Assembly: GCF_032854445.1 (NCBI RefSeq)
Contig: NC_088295.1
Coordinates: 71,018,028-71,082,027, forward strand
Direction: 5' to 3'
DNA length: 64,000 nt
Source of the DNA: Liolophura sinensis
Lineage: Eukaryota; Mollusca; Polyplacophora; Chitonida; Chitonidae
Under the pieces are notes generated by a model that did no database searches, was not told the origin of the DNA, and saw only the letters and a list, made by a program, of their open reading frames with translations. Both the position numbers and the translations under genes were made by a program. Shown here piece by piece: positions 15,001 through 24,000 of the stretch. Each line of letters starts with the position of its first letter. Position 1 is the first letter of the stretch.

Positions 15001-18000
15001 ATTTGGCTGGAATGTCGGCTGTACTGTAGCTCCAGAAGATTTAGTTGGTGAAAAACTTCAAGGAATTATTGGTGATTTAATGTCCTGTATTAAGACCTAC
15101 TTGGAGGATGTTAAATGTATGATTCAGATATGTTCTTGAACATTTCACTATATTTTTATAGCTGAATGGTACAAATGCTTCATATAGACAATTACTAGAT
15201 ATACATCCCAGCTATGGTACCTTCCTTCCTCTTACTCCTATGTTACTGTACACTAATACGTGTATGGTTTGTCTTTGCAGATGTGGAGGTTGTGATAAAG
15301 AAAGAAGCTTTCACCATAGCATCCTACCATGTATCAGACTGCCCATATCCCCAGGGTAATTTATGAACTATTACCATTACAAAACTATTGCCTACAATAC
15401 TGGCAGATGTATTGACATTGGGCTCGTAAGGTTTGTGGTATTCAGTAACTGGTTCTCAGGGAGCAAAGGAATGATCTTCACTGTGCTGGTTACATGTCTC
15501 AAGTCTCAAAATCTCAAAATCTTTATGTAAAATGTAGGGTGGATGCAGCAAGTGTCTGTGTGACCTTCATACCCAAGAGTTCCTGTTTCAGGTCTTTAAA
15601 GATATTAAAATTGGCATCCATAGTACTTTGTCACTGGACACTCAGCATAAATGAATAGAGCACATAGCAGATGACCCAGTGTCAATATATCATGAGGTGA
15701 GTGGGGCATCATGTCTGGTGTCTTCAGACTGCAGCTGGCCTACCAGTGTCAGCTTCATGTTCCAGGTATGTTGATACTATTGTAGTAAGACTGAAATATT
15801 GTTGATGTATTAACCTTGAAAGACAAAAAAAACAAATTGAAGCAAATTTATCCGTCCTCAGGTGTAGTGATATTGATTACTCATAATGTTGATGTGATTA
15901 TCATGATGGATGATGGATGTCCAGTTCTTCTCACTCCTCAATAAATTTAACTAAGGAAGTTTTGTATGATATTTAGAATTAATCACATATTTATAGAGCC
16001 AGCCGTGTATTAAGACACTGGAAACAAACTGCCATGAACAATGTAAATATTGTAGATCCAGTGTGCCCAGCTGTGATTAGTCGCAGGGACTGGAGCTCTT
16101 CTATGATGGAGGACGCAGAGATGCTGGGGCACCCCGTGGGCAACGTGATAGTGTACCAGACATCAAGCAGGAACTGTTACAGCAGACAGTCATGTGGGAA
16201 GGAGGCCAAGTCACAGCTGGTATAGTTGCCAGAACCATGTTGTCTTGGACATATCACATTCTATCAACCTCAGTTGTCAATTGCTTCACAGGTCTCCCTG
16301 TTCAGTCCTGCAGTTTTTTTTAGGCATGCATAAAAAAAGACAAGAAAGATGGAAAAGACACACAAATACACAGAATTTGGAAAAAGACCATATTTAATTA
16401 ATGAGGAAGGAATGAAAAATAATCATACTATTAAAGCACATGTACATCAATATGATTGAGTTTTTAGGTTACTCATAACCCTTTTGAAGAGATATCCTCA
16501 AGATCTGATTTATTCATTGCAGAATTCTGAAGGGCATGTTAAATATAACTTCCTCATTGGTGAAGATGGTAGCATATTTGAAGGACGGGGATGGAAGTTG
16601 GCTGGAGATCATTCAGAAGATTTCAATACCAAATCAATAGGTCAGCAGTGGTCTGCTATTTCTGATGTTTTATTTTGACTTTTTCTCATGGGGATGTATA
16701 TTACACACCTATTGGCAGGTTTTTAGGTTTTATCTTGGCCACTATGTAGCTTTTTTGGATTTCATCACATGCATTGGTCCTTCTTGTGCAATGTGAAATT
16801 GGCATGAGTAAAGCTTATGTGGTAACTAAAATATTTGAGCTTATCAAAACAAAATGTTCACAATATGTCAAAAGAGACACCATACCATTGAACATCGAAA
16901 TATTCATTGTACACGATCTCATATCTAATACATGACATTTACACGTACTTGACTGGTGTTGAATGTCCTGCTGAAGAATACTCGTATGACAACTGTAATT
17001 CAGCCTGTTTGCAAGATGTTTATTCAAGCATATTCTGATGGTATTATTCTGTGTTCACTGATAAAAATATACTTTTTGTGAAGCCATGAAATCGGTCAAT
17101 CCAACCAATGTAGTTTTTTCTCCAAAATCAAGTTAAAAACATAGATAAATTGCAGTGAAAGTTGTAATTTCATATGGAAAAAAGTTGAAAAATTACGGTA
17201 GGAGACAGCCAGGCTGTAGCGTGGGGAGTAAGCCACCACCCAGACAAAACTACATGTATATTACTAGTATATGGGGTAGGGACAAGATGCAGACTATGCT
17301 GTACAATTTTCATTGAGTTACCTGTACTTCAGCGGGACTTGTTTGATTTCAGCTATTGCACTGCTAGGTAATTTTACAACTGCTGGACCAAGCAAACGGG
17401 GGATGTCAGCTGTGAAACTATTAATAAAGTGTGGAATGGAAATGTAAGTGCAGTGCTGTAACATTTGCTGTCACATTCTCTCAGGTAAATGTACATAGTT
17501 TGAATAGAAAGCTTGTAAAACATAAAACATTTGCAATGCTTCTGATCTGAAATCTCAAAGAGACAAGATCTCTGATGTGTTTCAGTTATAATAAGATAAT
17601 TCAAACAGTCTTTTTCTGTGGTGACAGATAGGTAGAAGAGATAGGGGTGATGTAATGGATGTGGTGACAGATAGGTAGAGAGATAGGGGTGATGTAATGG
17701 ATGCACCTGCAGCATTCCAGTTTCCCATGGATCATTTCACATAATAGCATTTTACATTTATGCGTGTTATGTCATGTCTGCTCAGCTTACTTGTTAGATT
17801 TGGTTAATTTTGCTTTTAGTGGGAAGATCAATGAGACGTACAGTTTGATGGGAGAGAAGCAGATCCGAGCTGGTACCTGTGACACCTGTCCTGCTGACAG
17901 ACTGCTGTGTGAACTGATGAAGTCTCACAGATGGGTACGTCTCTCTTGCCCAATCTCTGCTATTATTAGCAGACTCTCTACTGATGGTTACTGTCTCTAT

Positions 18001-19142
18001 TATTAGCAGACTCTCTACTGATGGTTATTGTCCCTATTATTACCAGACTCTCTACTCATGGTTATTGTCTCTATTATTAGCGGACTCTCTACTGATGGTT
18101 ACTGTCTCCATTATTAGCAGACTCTCTACTAATGGTCATTGTCCCTATTATTACCAGACTCTCCACTGATGGTTGTTGTCTCTATTATTAGCAGACTCTC
18201 TACTGATGGTTACTGTCTCTATTATTAACAGACTCTCCACTGATGGTTATTCTCTCTATTATTAATAGACTCTCCACTGATGGTTACTGTCTCTATTATT
18301 AGCAGACTCTTTACTGATGGTTACTGTCTCTGTTATTAGCAGACTCTCTACTGATGGTTATTGTCTCTATTATTGGTGTACTCTCTACTCATGGTTATTG
18401 TCTCTATTATTAGCAGACTCTCTACTGATGGTTATTGTCTCTATTATTAGTGGACTCTATACTCATGGTTATTGTCTCTATTATTAGCGGAATCTCTACT
18501 CATGGTTATTGTCTCTGATATTAGTAGACTCTATACTGATGGTTATTGTCGCTATTATAAGCGGACTGGTTACTGTCAACAGCTAATCCTCAATAATGCT
18601 TGACCAATGAATTTAATCCAGTTGTTGCTGGTTCAGCTGCACCCAAAAGTCGGGGTGCTTGTTGGGTATCTTGCAAAAGGGCTATGGTTTACTCCCGCAG
18701 ACCGGTTTCTTCCGCCATAAACTTGGTAATCGTCAGAAGTGAATAAACGAGTACAACGTTATCCTCAATAACATATTTCCTACTGGTAATATTGGGGAAA
18801 CATTGAAAATGGGAATTAAAAAGCATTGAACTACATAATTTTCACCTTGAAAATCAAATTTTGTGGACCTTAATTTTACCATTTGGGCTGTGTTATGTAC
18901 TTACAGTTATGTTTGAAGCAGATACAAAATAACTGATTTTCTCTCTTGTGTTTCTCTCCTCACAGCACAATTACCAGGCAGGTGGGTCATTCAAAGCCCC
19001 ATGCTGTATGGAGGTGTGTGGGGAAGACAAGAAAACCACCCCCAAGCCTACATCCAAGCCGAGCTCTGTCTCCACCCCACTGTTTACACGGACTCATACC
19101 CTGGTCATCCTTACAGCACTTATTACTGGACTGCTCTTATAG
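1..19142 (+). CDS. PGGHG (GH65-like)-PGRP tandem fusion, GPI-anchored, 5' partial
   Basis: The 3' part of a multidomain ectoprotein. Exons: 1-154, 556-630, 841-983, 1581-1668, 3282-3372, 3981-4101, 5238-5374, 6898-7025, 7352-7462, 7760-7982, 8609-9426, 10403-10630, 10930-11165, 11835-12138, 15281-15355, 16062-16219, 16523-16640, 17353-17443, 17820-17934, 18966-19142. Together they give 3591 nt, 1196 codons plus stop. Domain order in the fragment: end of one PGGHG unit (residues 1-51), linker, PGRP (about 77-224), Cys-rich linker, complete PGGHG unit (about 270-952), linker, PGRP (about 977-1138), Lys/Pro/Ser/Thr stalk, short hydrophobic end ([14 protein letters not shown]). The two halves share exon lengths (75 and 91 nt exons recur) and phases, so one module was duplicated inside the gene. 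The Thr/Ser stalk plus hydrophobic end with no cytoplasmic tail reads as a GPI signal. The start lies upstream of the window. Joining all exons in one transcript is inference. Confidence 0.8.
1860..2935. repeat. Two diverged direct copies of a non-coding segment in an intron
   Basis: The stretch near 1870-2430 recurs at about 2590-2935 in the same order. Shared words include GGGATAATCCATCTAAATAA, TTTATAGGAACACGGCATGA, CTCAACGATATACTTACCAC and AAAGGCCGTTA. Both lie in the intron 1669-3281. Either a local tandem duplication or two copies of one interspersed element; no coding capacity was seen. Confidence 0.7.
3512..3980 (+). repeat. 62-bp tandem array built from a 3' splice site and exon start
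   Basis: At least five near-identical 62-bp units (ATGTGGAAGG starts at 3531, 3593, 3655, 3717, 3779) are followed by two diverged units (about 3830-3890 and 3900-3955). The true exon starting at 3981 is the last member. Each unit has a TGTCTTGTGCTCACAAG-like acceptor and a decayed copy of the exon start. The diverged units resemble the exon most: one reads [11 protein letters not shown] against [11 protein letters not shown] in the exon. Confidence 0.85.
4963..5072 (+). repeat. Short 20-22 bp tandem repeat (CCCATGAGTTCAAACGGG type)
   Basis: Five to six imperfect copies of a GGGCCCCATGAGTTCAAACG-like unit lie in the intron 4102-5237. The rest of that intron shows only a CAGTT/TTCAG short repeat near 4411-4436. 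Confidence 0.7.
5335..6830 (+). repeat. About 25-copy, ~56-bp array of an exon end plus 5' splice site
   Basis: The first unit is the real 3' end of exon 5238-5374 with its donor (GAACA|GTAAGT). Downstream units repeat ACACAGATATCAGTGAT, CTCTTCCAG, then ACCAAACAGTAAGTTAG or GCCAGAGAGTAAGCTAG. I count about 25 GTAAG sites from 5375 to about 6740. Late units are spaced exactly 56 bp (for example 6235 and 6291). The earlier third carries GTAAGT, the later two thirds GTAAGC. Confidence 0.92.
6898..12138 (+). other. Complete PGGHG / GH65-like catalytic unit (7 exons)
   Basis: Exons 6898-7025 to 11835-12138 encode about 680 residues resembling protein-glucosylgalactosylhydroxylysine glucosidase (ATHL1/PGGHG; human protein about 737 aa). 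That enzyme removes glucose from Glc-alpha-1,2-Gal-hydroxylysine. Landmarks in order: [47 protein letters not shown] (Asp at 9051-9053), [10 protein letters not shown] (Glu at 10420-10422), [42 protein letters not shown] (Glu at 11844-11846), [11 protein letters not shown]. The three acidic residues match the carboxylates reported essential in the human enzyme (Asp301, Glu430, Glu574). This unit therefore looks active. Its true substrate is unknown. Confidence 0.88.
9538..10075 (+). repeat. 24-bp minisatellite in a PGGHG intron
   Basis: About 22 copies of an AGGAATATCATGTCATACAGTAAC-like unit lie in the intron 9427-10402. The period equals eight codons, so long open frames on both strands (MSYSNRNI-like on +, MIFLLPYD-like on -) are by-products. 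The rest of the intron shows nothing else. Confidence 0.9.
12738..14972. repeat. 56-bp minisatellite, about 40 copies, palindrome-rich
   Basis: The unit holds GTACAGTGGAACATGATCCC, CACCATGGTGGCGCCATGAT and ACATGCCCATCGTACGC. It fills most of the intron 12139-15280. Two perfect palindromes recur in many units: CCACCATGGTGG and GTACGCGTAC. Because 56 is not a multiple of three and no frame of the unit has a stop, open frames of up to 388 codons appear on the minus strand. They repeat every 56 residues and are not a gene. Confidence 0.95.
16062..17934 (+). other. Second PGRP domain, zinc site lost
   Basis: Four exons (16062-16219, 16523-16640, 17353-17443, 17820-17934). Landmarks: [66 protein letters not shown] and CPADRLL. 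The first zinc His is Tyr and the second is Glu; the Cys before Pro is kept. The core YNFLIGEDG and GRGW motifs are better preserved than in the first PGRP domain. The exon phases match the first copy one for one. Confidence 0.87.
17945..18575 (+). repeat. 37-bp minisatellite next to a PGRP splice donor
   Basis: About 17 copies of a CAGACTCTCTACTGATGGTT + ACTGTCTCTATTATTAG unit in the intron 17935-18965. The unit segment GATGGTTACTGTCTCT resembles the exon end and donor beside it (GATGG|GTACGTCTCTC at 17930-17945). Confidence 0.88.
18640..18775 (+). repeat. SINE tail fragment
   Basis: Words such as CTTGCAAAAGGGCTATGGTT, TACTCC and CCGCCATAAACTTGG match a family seen again near 25425, 33383 and 37700. 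It lies between the 37-bp array and the last coding exon. Confidence 0.45.
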
Positions 19143-19149
19143 TAGATAA

Positions 19150-20394
19150 TATAGTCTATACATGTAATACACAGATCTGTCATGTAATTCACAGATCTGT
19201 CATGTAATTCACAGATCCGTCATGTAATACACAGATCTGTCATGTAATTCACAGATCTGACATGTAATACCCAGATCTATACACCTAATAAACGGATCTG
19301 TCATGTAATTCACAGATCCGTCATGTAATACACAGATCTGACATGTACATATACCTATGTTCATGTTTATGTGACAACCGAGCCATTAATCAAAGGTTTG
19401 CATTTTTTTTCTTTGAGGAGACATTATCACCAAGGAGTATTACCTAGTTTCTGTTATCAATTCCGTGGAGGAGTATGATGTAATTTTGTCAACATTTCTG
19501 CTGATATTTATATAAACTTTCAAGTTTACTGAAACAATGAAGACTTGACATTTTCTTCTTATATGTAATTACTAGGTCACAGAGTGCAAGTTAGACTTCC
19601 TCAATATAATCTGTACATGTAATACCCAGATCTATACACCTAATAAACAGATCTGTCATGTACTACACCGATCTGACATGTAATACACAGCTCTGACATG
19701 TAATACCCAGATCTATACACCTAATAAACAGATCTGTCATGTACTACACCGATCTGACATGTAATACACAGCTCTGACATGTAATACCCAGATCTATACA
19801 CCTAATAAACAGATCTGTCATATACTACACCGATCTGACATGTAATACACAGCTCTGACATGTAATACCCAGATCTATACACCTAATAAACAGATCTGTC
19901 ATGTACTACACCGATCTGACATGTAATACACAGATCTGACATGTAATACCCAGATCTATACACCTAATAAACAGATCTGTCATGTACTACACCGATCTGA
20001 CATGTAATACACAGCTCTGACATGTAATACCCAGATCTATACACCTAATAAACAGATCTGTCATGTACTACACCGATCTGACATGTAATACACAGCTCTG
20101 ACATGTAATACCCAGATCTATACACCTAATAAACAGATCTGTCATGTACTACACCGATCTGACATGTAATACACAGCTCTGACATGTAATACCCAGATCT
20201 ATACACCTAATAAACAGATCTGTCATATACTACACCGATCTGACATGTAATACACCGATCTGACATGTAATACACAGATCTGACATGTACATATGTTCAT
20301 GTTTATGTGACAACCGAGCCATTAATCAAAGGTTTGTATTTTCTTTCTTTGAGGAGACATTATCACCAAGGAGTATTACCTAGTTTCTGTTATC
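19150..20394 (+). repeat. Higher-order minisatellite in the 3' UTR with a poly(A)-signal word per unit
   Basis: It begins just after the stop codon with roughly 20-bp units (ACAGATCTGTCATGTAATTC type, 19150-19345). From about 19608 to 20290 four such sub-units form an 81-bp higher-order unit repeated about eight times (AATACCCAG at 19621, 19702, 19783). Each 81-bp unit contains CCTAATAAACAG, so AATAAA recurs every 81 bp. A flank of about 115 bp is present twice, at 19341-19458 and 20283-20394, so the block was duplicated with its flank. Confidence 0.88.
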
Positions 20395-20496
20395 CATTAG
20401 TTCTGGGCAGCATGGCCATTCTTGTGGCGTAACTCTCTGAAGGCTGCTGTTATTGTATTATAAATATGACTGCTGTTCTGTGTGAACCTCACACAG

Positions 20497-20625
20497 GATC
20501 GAGATGGGGCAGCCTTCAACTTTGTCAATATCAAGTCTGTTGACAGTCAGCAATTAGAGAGATGTACAGGTAGATGTCTTCACACAAGGTTTATGAGGCA
20601 TTCTAACCCTGTGCTTTTGTACTGA
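20497..20625 (+). CDS. Possible alternative last exon or exon relic of the PGGHG-PGRP gene
   Basis: A good acceptor (CCTCACACAG) precedes an open stretch reading DRDGAAFNFVNIKSVDSQQL and onward to a TGA at 20623-20625. A donor-like CAGGTAGATG at 20566-20575 would also make it an internal 73-nt exon. Phase 0 fits the exon ending at 17934, so it could replace the GPI-tail exon. I do not recognise the sequence. Confidence 0.3.
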   Translation, partial: DRDGAAFNFVNIKSVDSQQLERCTGRCLHTRFMRHSNPVLLY

Positions 20626-21378
20626 GTACTGATGTCATAACATCTGTAATAGCCAGTTACAGTACAAAACTCCTACTGAAAAGAACACGATCCTCATTGT
20701 GAAAGTGAACACTATGTAACAAAATCATGCCAAAATATTTCCTAAGTTGCCATTCAGATATACAAAGAATGATCTCAATTGATATGACCCTTTAAGATGA
20801 TCATCGAGTCAACGAATATAACCTAAGCTTCATCTGTCGTGTAAATTTAACATCTGTCTGTTACATCGTGTAAATTTAACAAAATTTATATCAAAAATAA
20901 ATGCATGCGAGGTAGTGAGTCAGTGTATTGTGAAGCCCATACCACTTTATATTTTTATGTACCATGGACAGGTACATAAGTAAACATACATTTTTTTATC
21001 AGATTTCACCAATGAAATATAATTCAACAAATATAGGCTGTTTATGTTTTATTGAGAAAACAATAAAAGAAAATTCAATATTATCTGATATTTTGTATAA
21101 ATATGACATTTTATCCAAGATCAAGGATTTTTGAAAATGTTAATTAAATTTGATGCTGTTTATATTTACACTAACTGTATGTGTGATATCAATGGGCTGG
21201 ACAAAGCAATCCAAATTTATGACAAAAAAAGGCATACAATTGATTCCCTGAATCAGACACACATGGCCCCCTCTAAATATGGAGATTCTCAGCGAGTAAA
21301 TTTGAATGAATCCGACTCCCTTCTGGATAAGACCGTTTAGAAGTGCGGGTGACTTATTTCATGTTTGACTAAGTGTAG
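20626..21378. other. No recognisable feature
   Basis: AT-rich sequence. Short open frames only, with no family resemblance. Confidence 0.5.
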
Positions 21379-21935
21379 GTGACTGACATCACACTTGCTT
21401 TGTATCCAGTTATTAATCCCTTGTTCTGTGCCCAGTCATCAGTGTTGCACTCTGTGTCCAGTCATCAATCCCTTGTTCTGGATCCAATCATCCATGCCTT
21501 GTTCTGTGTCCAGTCAGCAATCCCTTGTTCTGTATCCGGTCATCAATCCCTTGTTATGTGTCCAGTCATCCGTCCATGCTCTGTATCCAGTCATCAATCA
21601 CTTGTTCTGTATCTAGTCACCAGTCCCTTTGTTTTGGGTCCAATCATTAATCCCTTCTTCTGTGTCCAGTCATCGGTCTCTTGCTCTATATCCAGTCATC
21701 AATCCTTTGCTCTGGGTCCAGCCTTCGGTTCCCAGTCCCTTGCTCTTTATCCAGACATCAATCGCTTGCTCTGTATCCAGTCGCCAATCCATTGCTTTAT
21801 ATCCAGGCACCAACTTGTTCCTCTGCATACGGTCAGCAATCCATTGTTCTGTAACTGGTTGCATATCCCTTGTTCTCTATCCAGCCGCCAGCCCCTTGAT
21901 CTGTATCCAGTGACCAATCCTTTTTCAATCTCTTA
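21379..21935 (+). repeat. 28-29 bp minisatellite
   Basis: About 19 imperfect copies of a TCCAGTCATCAATCCCTTGT + TCTGTATC unit. The overlapping open frames (up to 199 codons) only translate the repeat. Intergenic. Confidence 0.88.
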
Positions 21936-22012
21936 CCTAGCCGCAAAGCCTTGGTGTCAAGCGACACCTAGCTTATGAAGCGTGCCTTCCTACATAGCGG
22001 AGTCCCAGGTTA

Positions 22013-22173
22013 AACGCCAGGAATACATGTTAACCGTCTAGACCACCCCACCAACAGGCGATTTAGTGCCTGACTGAGGACGCTGGTTCGAAACCCACAG
22101 TGGTCTTAGCCAATTTTCAGCAGTAGAATCTGTGCTATATTCAGAAAGTGTAATCCCTATTAACGATAATACT
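22013..22173 (+). repeat. tRNA-derived SINE copy (box B GGTTCGAAACC)
   Basis: Box B is at 22085-22095. The body (CAGTAGAATCTGTGCTATAT, CAGAAAGTGTAATCCCTATT, AACGATAATACTG) matches the arms of the element at 42920-43213. Confidence 0.65.
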
Positions 22174-22209
22174 GTGAAGAGTATTCAGTTTTTTTTTGTC
22201 CTGATGGCG

Positions 22210-24000
22210 TTATCGATAAAGGCTTTTCGACCTCAGTGAAGGGAAGCTGTGGCCACTGAGCCGACTGTATGTGAGGACATCTGCCGGCCTCAATCTGCCG
22301 TCCCGCGCTGCAGCATCCACTTTTCCCGCCCCACACAGTTGTTCAGGCTCATGGAGCTCCGCCCTGACAGACCCTCCAGTCTCCCTGCTTTTCTTCCCCC
22401 CTGTATACTTACTTAAAGACGAGAACCTGGCTCTAACGCCAGTGAATACAGGTTTGGTGGCGGGCTCTGGTAGTACGGGGCTCTTGCATTGGACCGGCCT
22501 CGGCAGGCTCCTCACAGGTGAGCCTCTGAGACTGGAATGCTGTACCGGTATTAATTTCTTGGTGGTGGGATTTGAGATTGACTCAATACTAGTATTTATA
22601 GCAGATTTGAGTTCTAGCTTTCGCAAGAGTTCGTTGTAACTGCGGATGTTTCTGCGCTTTCTTTCAGCCGGAATGTTGGAACCTGACAGAACAAATACTT
22701 GTCTCTGGCGTACAGGAGGAACTGTGAAAAAAGCGAACACTCGTGTATTTGATACAGAATTGTTATTTTGACGTGTAATTTTTTTTCTGTGTGCAATACA
22801 CAAAACGTTAGCGAGAATGTTGATAACAAAAATACATTTTCTGATATTCAAAGCGTAAGGTGCAGAGCGCGGAAACTATTGCACCATCACGGTGCAACGT
22901 TTGAATTTCATCTCGATACCAAGACTACAACTGATTAAGAAAAGGTGTAAAGAGCAAATTTAATATGGACATACAGTCGGGTAACAAAAATGTATTCACC
23001 GATGATGGTATCAATACTTCATATATAAAGTGAGCAAAATGTAGAAAACAAGCCTTGGAAAGATGAGCAGATGTATGTGCAGTGTCTTAAGGAAAGAAAA
23101 ATAAGGCAAATACAAAATGCCAACAAATTCCGATGAGACACTCGTCAGCTGAATATAGGAAACAAATCTTACTGGTAGATATTTGAGGCTAACAGTTAAA
23201 TAACAAATAAACAGCACAGATAAATCTCTTGGGATGTTTATGGCGGCTTGAAATTCAGACGTGAATACATACATGGATAACATGATGTTGATGGACATGG
23301 CAATCAAAGCCGTTCAAGTGTTTACAGGGAAGCGGTGAATATGCTTGTCACTATGAAGCCCTGGTTGTCGGCCTTGCGGTAATGAGATGCTCGTATCTCA
23401 AGGGTCTAATCAGGATCAGGTGTAGCTGATACGACAGAAGGTGATGGCGATGTACCCTACCACAAATGATCATGAACCAGATGGAATATGTTTTAGCATA
23501 ACGTGAACCATCAGTAGAATTATTTAAAGATTACTATAGAAAGTCTGACCCGACTTGTTTGAGAGAAGAATAACATCATATTTGTGAGAAAAAATAGAAA
23601 AATTCATATTTTTATAAAATTGGAAATGGAATTTCATTAAGCGATTCATGTCAACTAATATTTCCTTACCACGTCCCATTTCAGTGGAAATACGTCTTAC
23701 ATAAAGATAAATACAATTTAACTGAATGACTCACTCAGGGTAAATCTGGCATGTTATACGTGTGGCATTTCGTTTAGATACCTTACCTTTTGGATAGCTC
23801 GGCCCTTTCCGGCAATTCTCAGGATAGACAATACTCTGAAGCTCTTTTTTTATTTCCAAACGGTTTAGACTGATTTGCACGGATGCCTTTCGTTTTTTCT
23901 TCTCGATAGAATTCAGCTTTTGTTGCAGTTCGTGTTCGGCCAAAAAATTCTTTGTTATCACCCGACAAAGTCGGTCCGATGTCGGGTAACCAGATGCCAT
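22210..24000 (-). CDS. Two-exon protein of unknown function, copy A
   Basis: Exon 1 is 24000-23787 (214 nt, phase 1) and exon 2 is 22721-22210; 241 aa. Start at the ATG at 24000 because it aligns with the start of the paralogue at 26422. The N-terminal 70 residues are a charged helical region: TSDRLCRVITKNF, ELQQKLNSIEKKKRKASVQI, LNRLEIKKEL. The second exon is basic and low in hydrophobic residues (PPVRQRQVFVLSG, SYNELLRKLELK, a Pro/Ser-rich tail). No signal peptide or membrane segment. The paralogue lies head-to-head on the other strand. I do not recognise the family. Confidence 0.75.

Noticed and set aside
17945-20290. CRISPR-like regular repeats
   Set aside because: Units are contiguous tandem repeats without unique spacers, in a eukaryotic intron and 3' UTR.
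21379-21978. 199-codon ORF with signal-like hydrophobic repeats
   Set aside because: Translation of a 28-29 bp repeat; two other frames are equally open.
22271-22639. 122-codon plus-strand ORF
   Set aside because: Antisense shadow of the second exon of the minus-strand paralogue, which has splice and paralogue support.
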